From: Pseudorhodoferax sp. Leaf267 | Lineage (GTDB): Bacteria; Pseudomonadota; Gammaproteobacteria; Burkholderiales; Burkholderiaceae_C | Assembly (NCBI RefSeq): GCF_001422405.1 | Contig: NZ_LMMV01000027.1 | Span: 209,513 to 273,512 of the forward strand | Length of the DNA stretch: 64,000 nucleotides | Reading direction: 5' to 3' | Shown here: one piece after another, positions 19,847 through 28,377 of the stretch | How positions within the stretch are numbered: position 1 is the stretch's first letter | Layout: each line of letters begins with the position of its first letter | Translations under genes and position numbers: made by a program | Notes under the pieces: model-generated | Told to the model about the DNA's origin: nothing | What the model saw: the letters and a program-made list of their open reading frames with translations, nothing else | Databases searched by the model: none

Positions 19847-20497
19847 ATGCACACACTGACCATCGACGTCGTCTCCGATGTCGTCTGCCCCTGGTGCTAC
19901 ATCGGCAAGCGCAAGCTCGAAGCCGCGCTGGCCAGCCCCGAGGCCGCGGGCCTGCCTCCGGTGCAGATCCGCTGGCACGCCTTCCAGCTCAACCCCGACC
20001 TGCCGGCCGAGGGCATCGACCGCAAGGCCTACCTCGAAGAGAAATTCGGCGGCCCGCAGCGTGCGGCCGCCATTTACGAGCGCGTGCGCGCGGCCGGGCG
20101 CAGCGTGGGCCTGGAACTCAACATCGACGGCATCACACGCCAGCCCAACACGCTGGCCGCGCACGCGCTGCTGGCGTTCGCCCAGCAAGATGGCGCCGAC
20201 GGCAGCGCCGTGAAGGAGCGGCTGCTGCAGGCCTACTTCATCGAGAACCGCTTCATCGGCGACCTCGACGTGCTGGCCGACATCGCGGCCCAGGCCGGCC
20301 TCGATGCAGCCGCTGCGCGCGCCTACATCGAAGACCCCGCCGCTCGCGACGCCGTGGCCCAGGCCGACCAGGAGGCGCGCCGCATGGGCATCAGCGGCGT
20401 GCCCTTTTTCATCTTCGACCGCAAGCTGGCGGTGTCGGGGGCGCAGGACCCGGCGACGCTGCTGGATGCCATGCAGCAGGCCGTGGCGCAGGGCTGA
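19847..20497 (+). CDS. DsbA-family (FrnE-like) oxidoreductase
   Basis: A 216-aa cytoplasmic DsbA-fold protein. The active-site motif CPWC occurs in VVCPWCYIGKR (about 14-17), the cis-proline region is GISGVPFFIF (about 180-189), and the family block NTLAAHALL is present. FrnE-like proteins act as disulfide oxidoreductases/isomerases; the substrate is unknown. The ATG follows the DUF2889 stop directly. No signal peptide is present, which fits FrnE rather than periplasmic DsbA. Confidence 0.88.
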   Translation: MHTLTIDVVSDVVCPWCYIGKRKLEAALASPEAAGLPPVQIRWHAFQLNPDLPAEGIDRKAYLEEKFGGPQRAAAIYERVRAAGRSVGLELNIDGITRQPNTLAAHALLAFAQQDGADGSAVKERLLQAYFIENRFIGDLDVLADIAAQAGLDAAAARAYIEDPAARDAVAQADQEARRMGISGVPFFIFDRKLAVSGAQDPATLLDAMQQAVAQG

Positions 20498-20604
20498 CTT
20501 GCTCCAGCGCCCCGGTGAGGGACGGGGATGGGGACGATCCTGCGGCAGTGGGGAGCATGCAGGGCTGCGATACAGTTTTTGGCCTCGCATCCGAGAAGAA
20601 CCGC

Positions 20605-22311
20605 ATGACGCACCCCACCAGCCTCGCCCACCGCACGCCCTTCGAATGCGGCAATGGCAACCAGACCACCACCTGGGCCGCATGCATCGCCTTCTACGAG
20701 CGGCTGGCCGCGCAATTCCCGGGGGTGCTGCGGTGGTGGCAGATCGGCACGTCCGACACCGGGCTGCCGCTGCACGCGGGCCTGGTCTCGGCCGATGGCG
20801 TGTTCGACCTTGGCAGCTTGCGCGCGCAAGGGCGCCCGGTGTTCTTCAACAACAACGGCATCCATCCCGGCGAGCCCGAAGGCATCGATGCGTGCATGGC
20901 GCTGGTGCGTGATTTCTGCCTGCAGCCCGGGCGGCTGGCAGCGCTCGGCGACACGGTGTTCCTGTTCATCCCGGTCTACAACGTCGACGGCTGCGTGAAC
21001 CGCCAGTCCACCTCGCGCGCGAACCAGCTCGGCCCCGAGTCGTTCGGCTTTCGGGGCAACGGCCGGCACCTCGACCTGAACCGCGACTTCATCAAATGCG
21101 ACAGCCTGGCCGCCCAGGTGTTCAACCGCTTCTTCACCGAATGGGACCCGGCGGTCATGGTCGACACACACACATCCAACGGTGCCGACTACGCCTGCAC
21201 CATGACCCTGATCCCGACCCAGCCCGACAAGCTGGGCGGCGGCCTGGGCGACTTCCTGCGCGAGCACATGCTGCCTGCGATCTACGGCGACATGCAGCAG
21301 CGCGGCTGGCCCACCTGCCCCTACGTCAACCTGCTGGCCGAAACGCCGGACGACGGCATCGAGGACTTCCTGGACCTGCCGCGCTTTTCAACCGGCTACG
21401 CGGCGCTGCACCACACCATCGGCTTCATGCCCGAGACCCACATGCTCAAGCCCTTCGCCGACCGCGTGGCCGCGATGCGCACGCTGGTCGAGGTGGTGCT
21501 GGACTTCAGCGTGGCACATGCAGGGCGCATCCAGCAACTGCGGCGCGATGCGCGGGCGGATGCCGCGCGCCGCACGCAATGGCCGCTGCGCTGGCGCAAC
21601 GACCATGCGCGGCCGGCCAGCCTGCGCTTCCAGGGCTTTGCTGCAGTGCGCACGCCGAGCCGGCTGGGCAACTACCAGCGGCTCGCCTATGACCGCAGCC
21701 AGCCGTGGGAGAAAGACATCGTCCACTTCGACCGCTGCGTCGAGGAACAGGTGGTGACCGCGCCCACCGCCTACCTGGTGCCCCAGGCCTGGCGCGAAGT
21801 GATCGAGCGGCTGGCGTGGAACGGCGTCGCGCTGCAGCGCCTGCAGGCCGACCAGGTATTCGATGCCGCACGGGTGTACCGCGTGGTGGAGGTCGGCACG
21901 CGCCCCACCGCCTACGAAGGACACATGTTCCATGACCGGGTGGTGCTGAGCACGCACACCGAGGCCCTCCAGGCACGCGCGGGCGACGTGCTGGTACGGC
22001 TCGACCAGCCCGGCGCCCGCTACGCGGTCGAGACGCTGGAGCCCGAAGCGCACGACAGCTTCTTTCGCTGGGGCTTCTTCAACAGCGTGCTGGAAAGGAA
22101 GCAGGCTTCCATCTCGGCCTACGCGTTCGAGGACACGGCCCTGGAGATGCTGGCCGAAGAGCCGGCGCTGCGCCAGGCATTCGACGCCTGGAAGGCGGCG
22201 CATCCGGAACTGCTGTCCGACCCGCAAGCCGTGCTCGGGTTCGTCTTCGCCCATGGCCGGCGCCATGCCGAGCCTGAATGGCGGCGCTATCCGGTGGCTG
22301 CGTTGGTGTAG
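20605..22311 (+). CDS. M14-family zinc carboxypeptidase
   Basis: A 568-aa protein with an M14 metallocarboxypeptidase core in the first 300 residues. The zinc pair is in NNGIHPGEPEG (HxxE), the third ligand His is in MVDTHTSNG, and FMPETHML holds the probable catalytic Glu. Residues after about 300 form an additional domain of unknown role. The protein has no signal peptide and would act on cytoplasmic or exported peptides. AGAAG precedes the ATG at 20605; an in-frame ATG at 20557 is possible but lacks the conserved start. Confidence 0.82.
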   Translation: MTHPTSLAHRTPFECGNGNQTTTWAACIAFYERLAAQFPGVLRWWQIGTSDTGLPLHAGLVSADGVFDLGSLRAQGRPVFFNNNGIHPGEPEGIDACMALVRDFCLQPGRLAALGDTVFLFIPVYNVDGCVNRQSTSRANQLGPESFGFRGNGRHLDLNRDFIKCDSLAAQVFNRFFTEWDPAVMVDTHTSNGADYACTMTLIPTQPDKLGGGLGDFLREHMLPAIYGDMQQRGWPTCPYVNLLAETPDDGIEDFLDLPRFSTGYAALHHTIGFMPETHMLKPFADRVAAMRTLVEVVLDFSVAHAGRIQQLRRDARADAARRTQWPLRWRNDHARPASLRFQGFAAVRTPSRLGNYQRLAYDRSQPWEKDIVHFDRCVEEQVVTAPTAYLVPQAWREVIERLAWNGVALQRLQADQVFDAARVYRVVEVGTRPTAYEGHMFHDRVVLSTHTEALQARAGDVLVRLDQPGARYAVETLEPEAHDSFFRWGFFNSVLERKQASISAYAFEDTALEMLAEEPALRQAFDAWKAAHPELLSDPQAVLGFVFAHGRRHAEPEWRRYPVAALV

Positions 22312-22948
22312 CCAGCGGCGCGGCCGCAGCCTGCCCGCCTGCGGCGGGCTCCTTGCGACAGAGGTCCCTGCAGATGGCACTCCTGGGTGGTGGACCACGA
22401 GGAAGGATGCAGGAAGTCATGCGCGAAGCCGACCGGCTCCTGCTGCCACATCAGGACGCAGGCCGGCTCGACCCCGATGGCGCGGTGGTGCAAGCCTGCG
22501 CCCCAGATCACAAGTCGCCATGCAGTCGCGGGGTCTGGCCCAAGCTGGCCTCGGTTGCGCAGTCTGCGCGGATCGAGAACTCGATCCTGGACGCGCTGGC
22601 CGGGCGCACGAGGATGGACATGGCGCGCCTTTCGCTGAGCGGCTTGGGCTCCACGTTGGGTTGGCACGCTGGATGCGCGAACCATTTGATCCACAAGGCC
22701 GTCCTGGTCGCGTCGAGCGGCAACATGCCGCAGGCCGGCTGCAGAGCCCTGCGTCCGATCGGCGAAGCCGATGACCCGACCGGCGCCATGGGTCTCGGCG
22801 TCGTCGGCGTTGCCGAACGCGATGCGCTGAGCAAGATCTGAGGCTTGCCGCATGTGAAAGCTCCTTTTTCGAACGGGACACCGACCTGGGTGCATGCCGC
22901 CTACGCGGGCCGGCCTGACACGGTGGCGTCCGCCGTCACCATCTGCCA
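22312..22948. other. 637-bp region without a convincing gene, possibly decayed
   Basis: Open frames exist on both strands (for example rightward 22278-22841 and leftward 22508-22834), but none has a recognisable domain, a good ribosome site or a clean start. Composition is GC-rich like neighbouring coding DNA, so a decayed gene is possible. I could not identify the ancestor. It separates the peptidase gene from the toxin-antitoxin pair. Confidence 0.4.
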
Positions 22949-22977
22949 TGCGATACACTTTGACTACTTGTATCGCA
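22949..22977. promoter_or_regulatory. Operator of the RHH/PIN toxin-antitoxin operon
   Basis: A perfect 9-bp inverted repeat, TGCGATACA (22949-22957) and TGTATCGCA (22969-22977), with an 11-bp spacer, ends 12 bp before the antitoxin ATG. Such a palindrome at this place is the expected autoregulatory site of a toxin-antitoxin complex. TTGACT at 22960-22965 lies inside it. Confidence 0.75.
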
Positions 22978-22989
22978 CAGGAGCTTGCC

Positions 22990-23316
22990 ATGCCCATCTC
23001 CCTACGCCTTCCCCCGGAGCTTGAAACGCAGATCGCGGGTTATGGCGCGCGCGAGGGCATATCGAAGTCGGCTGTGATCGTGCGCAGCATCCATGAGTTC
23101 TTGGCGAAGCATGCGCAGCCGTCGGCCTTGCAAATCTACGACGAGGTCATGCAAGAGGCAGCAGCTTCGCTCGAATCTGCGCGAGCCCGCGCACCGGAGC
23201 AACGCTCCCGCAAGCTGCAGGTCCGCAAGGCCATTGCGCGCAAGCACGCCGAACGCTCCGAGCGGGCCACCCAGGCACTGGCCACCCCACGCAGCAGTTC
23301 CCGCAAATCCGCATGA
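22990..23316 (+). CDS. Ribbon-helix-helix antitoxin
   Basis: A 108-aa protein beginning MPISLRLPPELETQIAGYG, a ribbon-helix-helix DNA-binding fold (about 1-42), followed by a helical, basic C-terminal tail that would wrap the toxin. AGGAG lies just before the ATG. Its last codon overlaps the start of the PIN gene by 4 bp. The perfect palindrome upstream fits self-repression. Upstream in-frame codons cross the palindrome and are not used. Confidence 0.82.
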   Translation: MPISLRLPPELETQIAGYGAREGISKSAVIVRSIHEFLAKHAQPSALQIYDEVMQEAAASLESARARAPEQRSRKLQVRKAIARKHAERSERATQALATPRSSSRKSA

Positions 23317-23735
23317 ACATACTGGCCGATTCCGGCTACTTCGTCGGGCTGTTCGATCCCAAGGACAATCACCACCAGCGCTGCAAAGCCTTCTTCTCGG
23401 CCTACACCGGCCAGACGACGACTACCTGGGCCGTGTTTGTCGAAGTCTCTGCTTTGTTGGCGCACACGTGGCTGAAGGCCTTCTTCAACTGGGCAGCGAA
23501 GAGCCAGGCCTTGGGCCATCTGCGCATCGAATCACCGCCGGCCGATGCCGTGAACGCGCTATGGCAGATGATGGACAAGTACGAGGATCTGCCCATGGAT
23601 TTTTGCGATGCAAGCCTGGTGTACCTGGCCGTCCATCTCAAGATCCACCGCATCGCGACGACGGATGTGCGGGATTTTTCGGTGTATCGCCTGCCGGGCA
23701 ACAAGCGGTTTGTCCACGTGCTGGATGCCGGCTGA
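23313..23735 (+). CDS. PIN-domain toxin (VapC-like)
   Basis: A 140-aa PIN-domain protein. The acidic catalytic residues are visible: D6 in ILADSGYF, E in WAVFVEVSAL, D in PMDFCDASLV and D in TTDVRDF. VapC toxins are Mg-dependent ribonucleases that cut tRNA or rRNA; the target here is unknown. It overlaps the antitoxin gene (ATGA), the usual order antitoxin then toxin. All catalytic residues are intact, so it should be active. Confidence 0.85.
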   Translation: MNILADSGYFVGLFDPKDNHHQRCKAFFSAYTGQTTTTWAVFVEVSALLAHTWLKAFFNWAAKSQALGHLRIESPPADAVNALWQMMDKYEDLPMDFCDASLVYLAVHLKIHRIATTDVRDFSVYRLPGNKRFVHVLDAG

Positions 23736-23895
23736 AAGTCCCCTCACGCAGTGCAGCGCGCTCGGCGCTAGCTGAAGCACGACAAGGCACGGACCAGATT
23801 CGCCACGCCCGCAGCGACGAACAGCCCGGGCCGGTGCCACGCACCGCGGGACGGTCGCGTGCGCATGCGGCCCGGGGCTGCTACGCTGGCCCCCC

Positions 23896-24405
23896 ATGAC
23901 ACCTGCACCCCTCCCCGCCGACGAAGACGCGCGCCTGCAGGCCCTGCATGCGCTGATGGTGTTGGACACCCCACCCGAGGAACGCTTCGACCGCGTCGTG
24001 CGTTTCGCGGCCGAGCAACTGGAGATGCCGATGGCGCTCGTGAGCCTGGTCGATGGCGACCGGCAATGGTTCAAGTCACGCGTCGGGATCGATGTGCCGC
24101 AAACTGGCCGCGACGTCTCCTTTTGCAGCTACACGATCCTGCAGGCCGGCACCTTCGTGGTGGAGGACACGCTGCTGGACGCGCGCTTCGCCGACAACCC
24201 GATGGTCACCGGCGGGCCGAAGGTGCGCTTTTACGCGGGCACTCCCCTGAGCGCACCGGGCGGCGAACGCGTGGGCGCGCTGTGCGTGCTCGACAGCAGG
24301 CCGCGCGCGCTGGGGCCGGTGGAACTGGCCGTGCTGGACGCGCTGCGCACGCTGGTCAACGAGGCCCTGGCGGGGCAGGACGCGGACACGGGGGATGCCC
24401 AGTGA
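23896..24405 (+). CDS. GAF-domain protein
   Basis: A 169-aa protein that is essentially one GAF domain. It starts with a short helix (DEDARLQALHALMVL) and LDTPPEERFDRVVRFA, then VSLVDGDRQWFKSRVG and DVSFCSYTIL, the block common to GAF sensors attached to cyclases and kinases. No output domain is present. It overlaps the next gene by 4 bp (GTGA), so the two probably work together. Ligand unknown. Confidence 0.82.
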   Translation: MTPAPLPADEDARLQALHALMVLDTPPEERFDRVVRFAAEQLEMPMALVSLVDGDRQWFKSRVGIDVPQTGRDVSFCSYTILQAGTFVVEDTLLDARFADNPMVTGGPKVRFYAGTPLSAPGGERVGALCVLDSRPRALGPVELAVLDALRTLVNEALAGQDADTGDAQ

Positions 24406-24794
24406 AGCCCGCGCAGGCCCTGCCTGCCGTGTTGCTGGTCGAGCCGCAGTTCGTCATGCGGCGCACGATGGTGGCGGTGGCACGCGAGATGAGCCTCGTG
24501 GATTTCCATGAGGCCACGAGCGTGGCACGCGCGCTGCCGCTGCTGGCCACGCGGCCGTTCCGCGGCCTGGTGCTGGACATCGGCGACGGTGCCGAGTCGC
24601 TGGCGCTGCTCGAGCAGCTGCGGGCGGGCGCCCTGGCAGGCAACCAGGCCGACCTGCCCGTGATCGCCCTGACCTCGGCGCCCACCCCGGACGTGGCCAG
24701 CCGGCTGGAAGCCTTGCGCCCGCTGCGCACCTTGAACAAGCCCTTCAGGGTCGGCCAGTTGCTGGACTGCGTCTCCCGGCTGCGGGCGGCCTAG
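24402..24794 (+). CDS. Degenerate response-regulator receiver protein
   Basis: A 130-aa receiver-like domain with no output domain. The phosphoacceptor-type Asp is in GLVLDIGDG and the conserved Lys in TLNKPF, but the N-terminal acidic pair is reduced to LLVEPQ (one Glu). The start is taken as the GTG overlapping the stop of the GAF gene; the frame is open further upstream but is antisense-like there. Phosphorylation is doubtful given the missing acid. It may be a partner or scaffold of the GAF protein. Confidence 0.65.
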   Translation: MKPAQALPAVLLVEPQFVMRRTMVAVAREMSLVDFHEATSVARALPLLATRPFRGLVLDIGDGAESLALLEQLRAGALAGNQADLPVIALTSAPTPDVASRLEALRPLRTLNKPFRVGQLLDCVSRLRAA

Positions 24795-24918
24795 CCGCAG
24801 GCGCACGCGGCCCTGGCGCAGACGGGCCGATCGGCCAGCGGCCCGCCCACCTTGGCCATGGTGAGAAAGACACCGCGCGCGCCGGCCGTGGGGTCACGCC
24901 CGCACGACGCCATGGCCC

Positions 24919-27237
24919 TCACCCGTGCATGAGCTCCCACAGCCGCGCCGGCGACACCGGCATTTGCAGCTGCGGCGCCTTGGCGGCCAGGCCGTTGCGC
25001 GCGAGCGCGTCGGCCACGGCGTTGACGATGCTGGGCGTGGCGCCGATGGTGCCCAGCTCGCCCACGCCCTTCACTCCCAGCGGGTTGTTCTTGCACGGCA
25101 CGCTCTGGTCCATGCGCGTCACGAAGTCGGCGCGCACGATGTCGAAATGCGGCACGGCGTAGTCCATCAGGCTGCCGGCCACGGGCTGGCCGGTGTCGCC
25201 GTCATAGACCACGCGCTCGCACAGCGCCTGGCCGATGCCCTGCACGGCGCCGCCGTCGAGCTGGCCCATCACGATCAGCGGGTTGATGACGCGGCCGACG
25301 TCGTTCATGGAGGCATAGGCCACGACCTCGACCGCGCCGGTGGCCGGGTCGACCTCGACCTCGCTGATGTGGCAGCCGTTGGGCCAGGTCGGGCCGGCCA
25401 CGGTGCTGGTGGAGTCCATGAAGATGCGCTTGTCCGGCTGGCGGCCGGCCAGCTCGAACAGGCCGATCTTCAGATCGGTGCCGGCCACGGTGAAGGCGCC
25501 CTGCGCGTACTGCAAATCCTCGGCCGACGCCTCCAGTTCCTTGGCCGCGAGTTCGCGCGCCTTGTCGATGGTGCGCTCGCTGCCGATGCGCATGGCCGAG
25601 CCGCCCGTGAAGATGGAGCGCGAGCCTGCGCTGCCGAAGCCGTCGCCACGGTCGGTGTCGCCCAGCACCACGCGCACCTGGTCGATGGAGACGCCGAACG
25701 CGTCCACCACGAGCTGCGCGAGCGAGGTGGCGATGCCCTGGCCCATGGCGTTGACGGCCGAGAAGACTTCGATCACGCCGTCGGCCTGCACGCTGACGGT
25801 GACGCGCTCCTCGAACACGTTGCCGCCCGTCCATTCCAGAAAGGTGGCGATGCCTTGGCCGCGCCACTTGCCGCGCGTGGCCGCGTCCTTGGCGCGGGAT
25901 TCGAATCCGCTCCAGTCGGCCAGCGCCAGCGCCTGGTCCATCTGCTGCTCGAAGGCGCCCGTGTCGTAGGTCTGCGCCATCGGGTTCTTGTAGGGCATCT
26001 GCGCCGGCTGGATGAAGTTGCGCCGGCGCAGCGCGATCCGGTCGATGCCGGTCTGGCGCGCCGCCTCGTCCATCAGGCGCTCGATGTTGAAGATGGCCTC
26101 GGGCCGGCCCGCGCCGCGGTAGGCGCCGGTGGGCGCCTGGTTGGTGAGCACGGCCTGGTAGTGAAAGTCGATGGTCTGGATGTCGTAGACGCTGGTCTGC
26201 ACCCAGGGGCCGATCAGCAGCTGGATGGCGACCCCGGTGCCGGTGGCGTAGGCGCCGCAGTTGGCCTGCGAGGCGATGCGCAGGGCCAGGATCCTGCCGT
26301 CGGCGGCCAGGGCCAGCTCGGCCCGGCTCTGCACGTCGCGGCCATGGTAGGTGGCGAGGAATTCCTCGCTGCGCTCGGACACCCATTTCACGCTGCGCTG
26401 CAGGGTGTGTGCGGCAAAGCCCAGGGCCACGTCCTCCACGTAGGCGCCGGTCTTCATGCCGAAGCCGCCGCCCACGTCGCCCACGACGACCCGGGCCTTG
26501 GCGCGGTCCAGGCCCAGCGCGTCGGCGATGGTGTTGCGCACGCCCGAGGGCATCTGCGTGGACATGCGGATGGACAGGCGGCCGTCCTCGACCCCGGCCA
26601 GCACGGTGCGCGGCTCCAGCGTGAAGGCGGCCAGGCGCTGGTGCGTGATGTCCAGCGCGACCACGTGGGCGGCCTGCGCGAAGGCGGCCTCGGTGGCCTG
26701 GGCGTTGCCGTGGCGCATCTCGGCTGCGATGTTGTCGGGCGCGGCATCGGTCAGGGTGGGGGCGCCGGGCGCGGTGGCCTGGGCGAGCGTGGCCAGAGCC
26801 GGCAGCTCTTCGTAGTCCACGGACACGGCCTCGGCCGCGTCGCGCGCCTGCTGCAGCGTGTCGGCCAGCACCAGGGCCACGGGCTCGCCGACGAAGCGCA
26901 CGCGCTCGTGGGCCAGTGCGTGCAGGGTGGGGCTCACCCCGGGGCCACCATCGGCGCGCTTGAAGCCGGCCGTGGTGGGCAGCGGCTTGACGCCAGCGGC
27001 CACCAGATCGGCACCCGTGTAGACGGCGGCGACGCCGGGCAGTGCGCGCGCCGCATCGGCGTCGACCGACACGATGCGCGCATGCGGGTAGGGGGAGCGC
27101 AGGAACACGGCGCGCAGCTGGCCCGTGGGTGCGACGTCGTCGGTGAAGACGCCGGCACCGGCCAGCAGAACATCGTCTTCGAGGCGGCGGACGGCCTGGC
27201 CGCTGCCGAAACGGGTGGGGGTGTTGACGGGATCCAA
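24919..27237 (-). CDS. Molybdenum hydroxylase large subunit (xanthine dehydrogenase/CoxL family)
   Basis: A 772-aa molybdopterin-binding subunit of the xanthine dehydrogenase/aldehyde oxidase family. Visible blocks are FGSGQAVRRLEDDVLLAG at the N-terminus, GDVGGGFGMKTG, AYRGAGRPEA and C-terminal GVGELGTIGATP, which holds the catalytic Glu. The CO-dehydrogenase cysteine loop is absent, so this is not a true CO dehydrogenase. TTG at 27237 is preferred as start because GAGAGG lies six bases upstream; an ATG at 27300 is the alternative. No iron-sulfur or FAD subunit genes are adjacent, which is unusual. Substrate unknown. Confidence 0.85.
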   Translation of the reverse strand: MDPVNTPTRFGSGQAVRRLEDDVLLAGAGVFTDDVAPTGQLRAVFLRSPYPHARIVSVDADAARALPGVAAVYTGADLVAAGVKPLPTTAGFKRADGGPGVSPTLHALAHERVRFVGEPVALVLADTLQQARDAAEAVSVDYEELPALATLAQATAPGAPTLTDAAPDNIAAEMRHGNAQATEAAFAQAAHVVALDITHQRLAAFTLEPRTVLAGVEDGRLSIRMSTQMPSGVRNTIADALGLDRAKARVVVGDVGGGFGMKTGAYVEDVALGFAAHTLQRSVKWVSERSEEFLATYHGRDVQSRAELALAADGRILALRIASQANCGAYATGTGVAIQLLIGPWVQTSVYDIQTIDFHYQAVLTNQAPTGAYRGAGRPEAIFNIERLMDEAARQTGIDRIALRRRNFIQPAQMPYKNPMAQTYDTGAFEQQMDQALALADWSGFESRAKDAATRGKWRGQGIATFLEWTGGNVFEERVTVSVQADGVIEVFSAVNAMGQGIATSLAQLVVDAFGVSIDQVRVVLGDTDRGDGFGSAGSRSIFTGGSAMRIGSERTIDKARELAAKELEASAEDLQYAQGAFTVAGTDLKIGLFELAGRQPDKRIFMDSTSTVAGPTWPNGCHISEVEVDPATGAVEVVAYASMNDVGRVINPLIVMGQLDGGAVQGIGQALCERVVYDGDTGQPVAGSLMDYAVPHFDIVRADFVTRMDQSVPCKNNPLGVKGVGELGTIGATPSIVNAVADALARNGLAAKAPQLQMPVSPARLWELMHG

Positions 27238-27343
27238 GCTGCGCCTCTCGTGGGAATCTGGGTCGATCGGGCTGCCGCGCCGCCGCAGGGGGTGGTGCAA
27301 GGCAGACCGGAAATTACCAGAATTCCACGGCGCGGCGTGTCGC

Positions 27344-27595
27344 CTACTTTTGGCGCTGGTAGGTGCGGTCCATCTCGGGCGACTTGCTGGTGTCCTTCAC
27401 GCCGCGCTCCAGGTCTCGGTGCGCCTGCTGTACGTCGGGGCTGGCAATGCCGCCGGTCATGCCTTCTTCGGTCTGGTCGCGCTCGTGTGGCAGCGCCAGA
27501 TCATCGGGCGCGCGCACCAGGCCACCGGGCCGCGGCCGGCGCCGCAGATAGTTCACGCGTGGCTTGGGAGCCGATGGCTTGTCGGATGCAGGCAT
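27344..27595 (-). CDS. Conserved-type small hypothetical protein (83 aa)
   Basis: An 83-aa hydrophilic, charged protein beginning MPASDKPSAPKPRVNYLRRR. AGGAA sits seven bases before the ATG at 27595. It has no transmembrane segment or recognised motif; the middle (LALPHERDQTEEG) and end (DRTYQRQK) are strongly charged. I recall no named family. It stands alone between the molybdenum subunit and the flavin reductase gene. Confidence 0.6.
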   Translation of the reverse strand: MPASDKPSAPKPRVNYLRRRPRPGGLVRAPDDLALPHERDQTEEGMTGGIASPDVQQAHRDLERGVKDTSKSPEMDRTYQRQK

Positions 27596-27804
27596 GGCAG
27601 ATTCCTGTGGCGGCCGGGCAACGGCCGTGGGGTCAAACGCGGGGGGGATGCCCCACTGTTGCCGCAAGCCTGTGGCGCAGCTGTGGGATGGGCGCGAGGC
27701 GGTTTGTAGGAGAACACGCCGCTTCCTGCCTGCTGGGCACGCACCGTGCGCACCGTTGGACGCGCGCGCAGCCCGGGCGTGACGATTCGGGTAGATTCGC
27801 GGCC

Positions 27805-28323
27805 ATGCCCTCCCCCGCCGCGACGCGCCAGGCGCTCGCCCCGAGCTTTTCCTCCGACGACTTTCGCCGCAGCCTGTCGATGTTCGCCACCGGCGTGACC
27901 ATCGTCACGGCGCGCCATGCCGACGGCAGCCTGCTGGGGCTCACGGCCAGCTCGTTCAACTCGGTGTCGCTGCACCCCCCGCTGGTGCTGTGGAGCCTGG
28001 CGCAGACGGCCTCGTCGATGGACGCGCTGTCCACCGGCTCGCACTACGCCATCAACATCCTGGCGTCGGACCAGAAGGACCTGGCCGAGCGCTTCGCCTC
28101 GCGCAGCGGCGACCGCTGGGCCGGCGTGGCGTTCCGCGCAGGCCTGGCCGGCGCGCCTGTGCTGGACGGCGCGGCCGCCGTGTTCGAGTGCTTCAACCGC
28201 AGCCGCTACCAGGAAGGCGACCACGTCATCTTCGTGGGCGAGGTGGAGCATTGCGAGCACCGGGCCGGCGCTTCACCCCTGTTGTTCCACGGTGGGCGCT
28301 TCTACACCGAACATCCCCTGTAG
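27805..28323 (+). CDS. Flavin reductase family protein
   Basis: A 172-aa split-barrel flavin reductase domain protein. Diagnostic blocks are FRRSLSMFATGVTIVTA, GLTASSFNSVSLHPPLVLWSL and DHVIFVGEVEHCE. These enzymes reduce FMN/FAD with NAD(P)H and supply a two-component monooxygenase. No monooxygenase is next door, so the partner is unknown. The start ATG at 27805 precedes the conserved region by about 20 residues. Confidence 0.88.
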   Translation: MPSPAATRQALAPSFSSDDFRRSLSMFATGVTIVTARHADGSLLGLTASSFNSVSLHPPLVLWSLAQTASSMDALSTGSHYAINILASDQKDLAERFASRSGDRWAGVAFRAGLAGAPVLDGAAAVFECFNRSRYQEGDHVIFVGEVEHCEHRAGASPLLFHGGRFYTEHPL

Positions 28324-28377
28324 CCCGCCGGTGCCATAGGGTGCGATTGGGCGCATCACAACAAGAGACAAGAACCG

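Noticed and set aside
24919-27237. Calling the molybdenum subunit a CO dehydrogenase
   Set aside because: The active-site loop reads AYRGAGRPEA without the cysteine motif of true CoxL, and there are no CoxM/CoxS genes.
24925-27800. A long rightward open frame over the molybdenum subunit region
   Set aside because: It is the antisense shadow of the molybdenum hydroxylase gene and only becomes a real gene at the flavin reductase start (27805).
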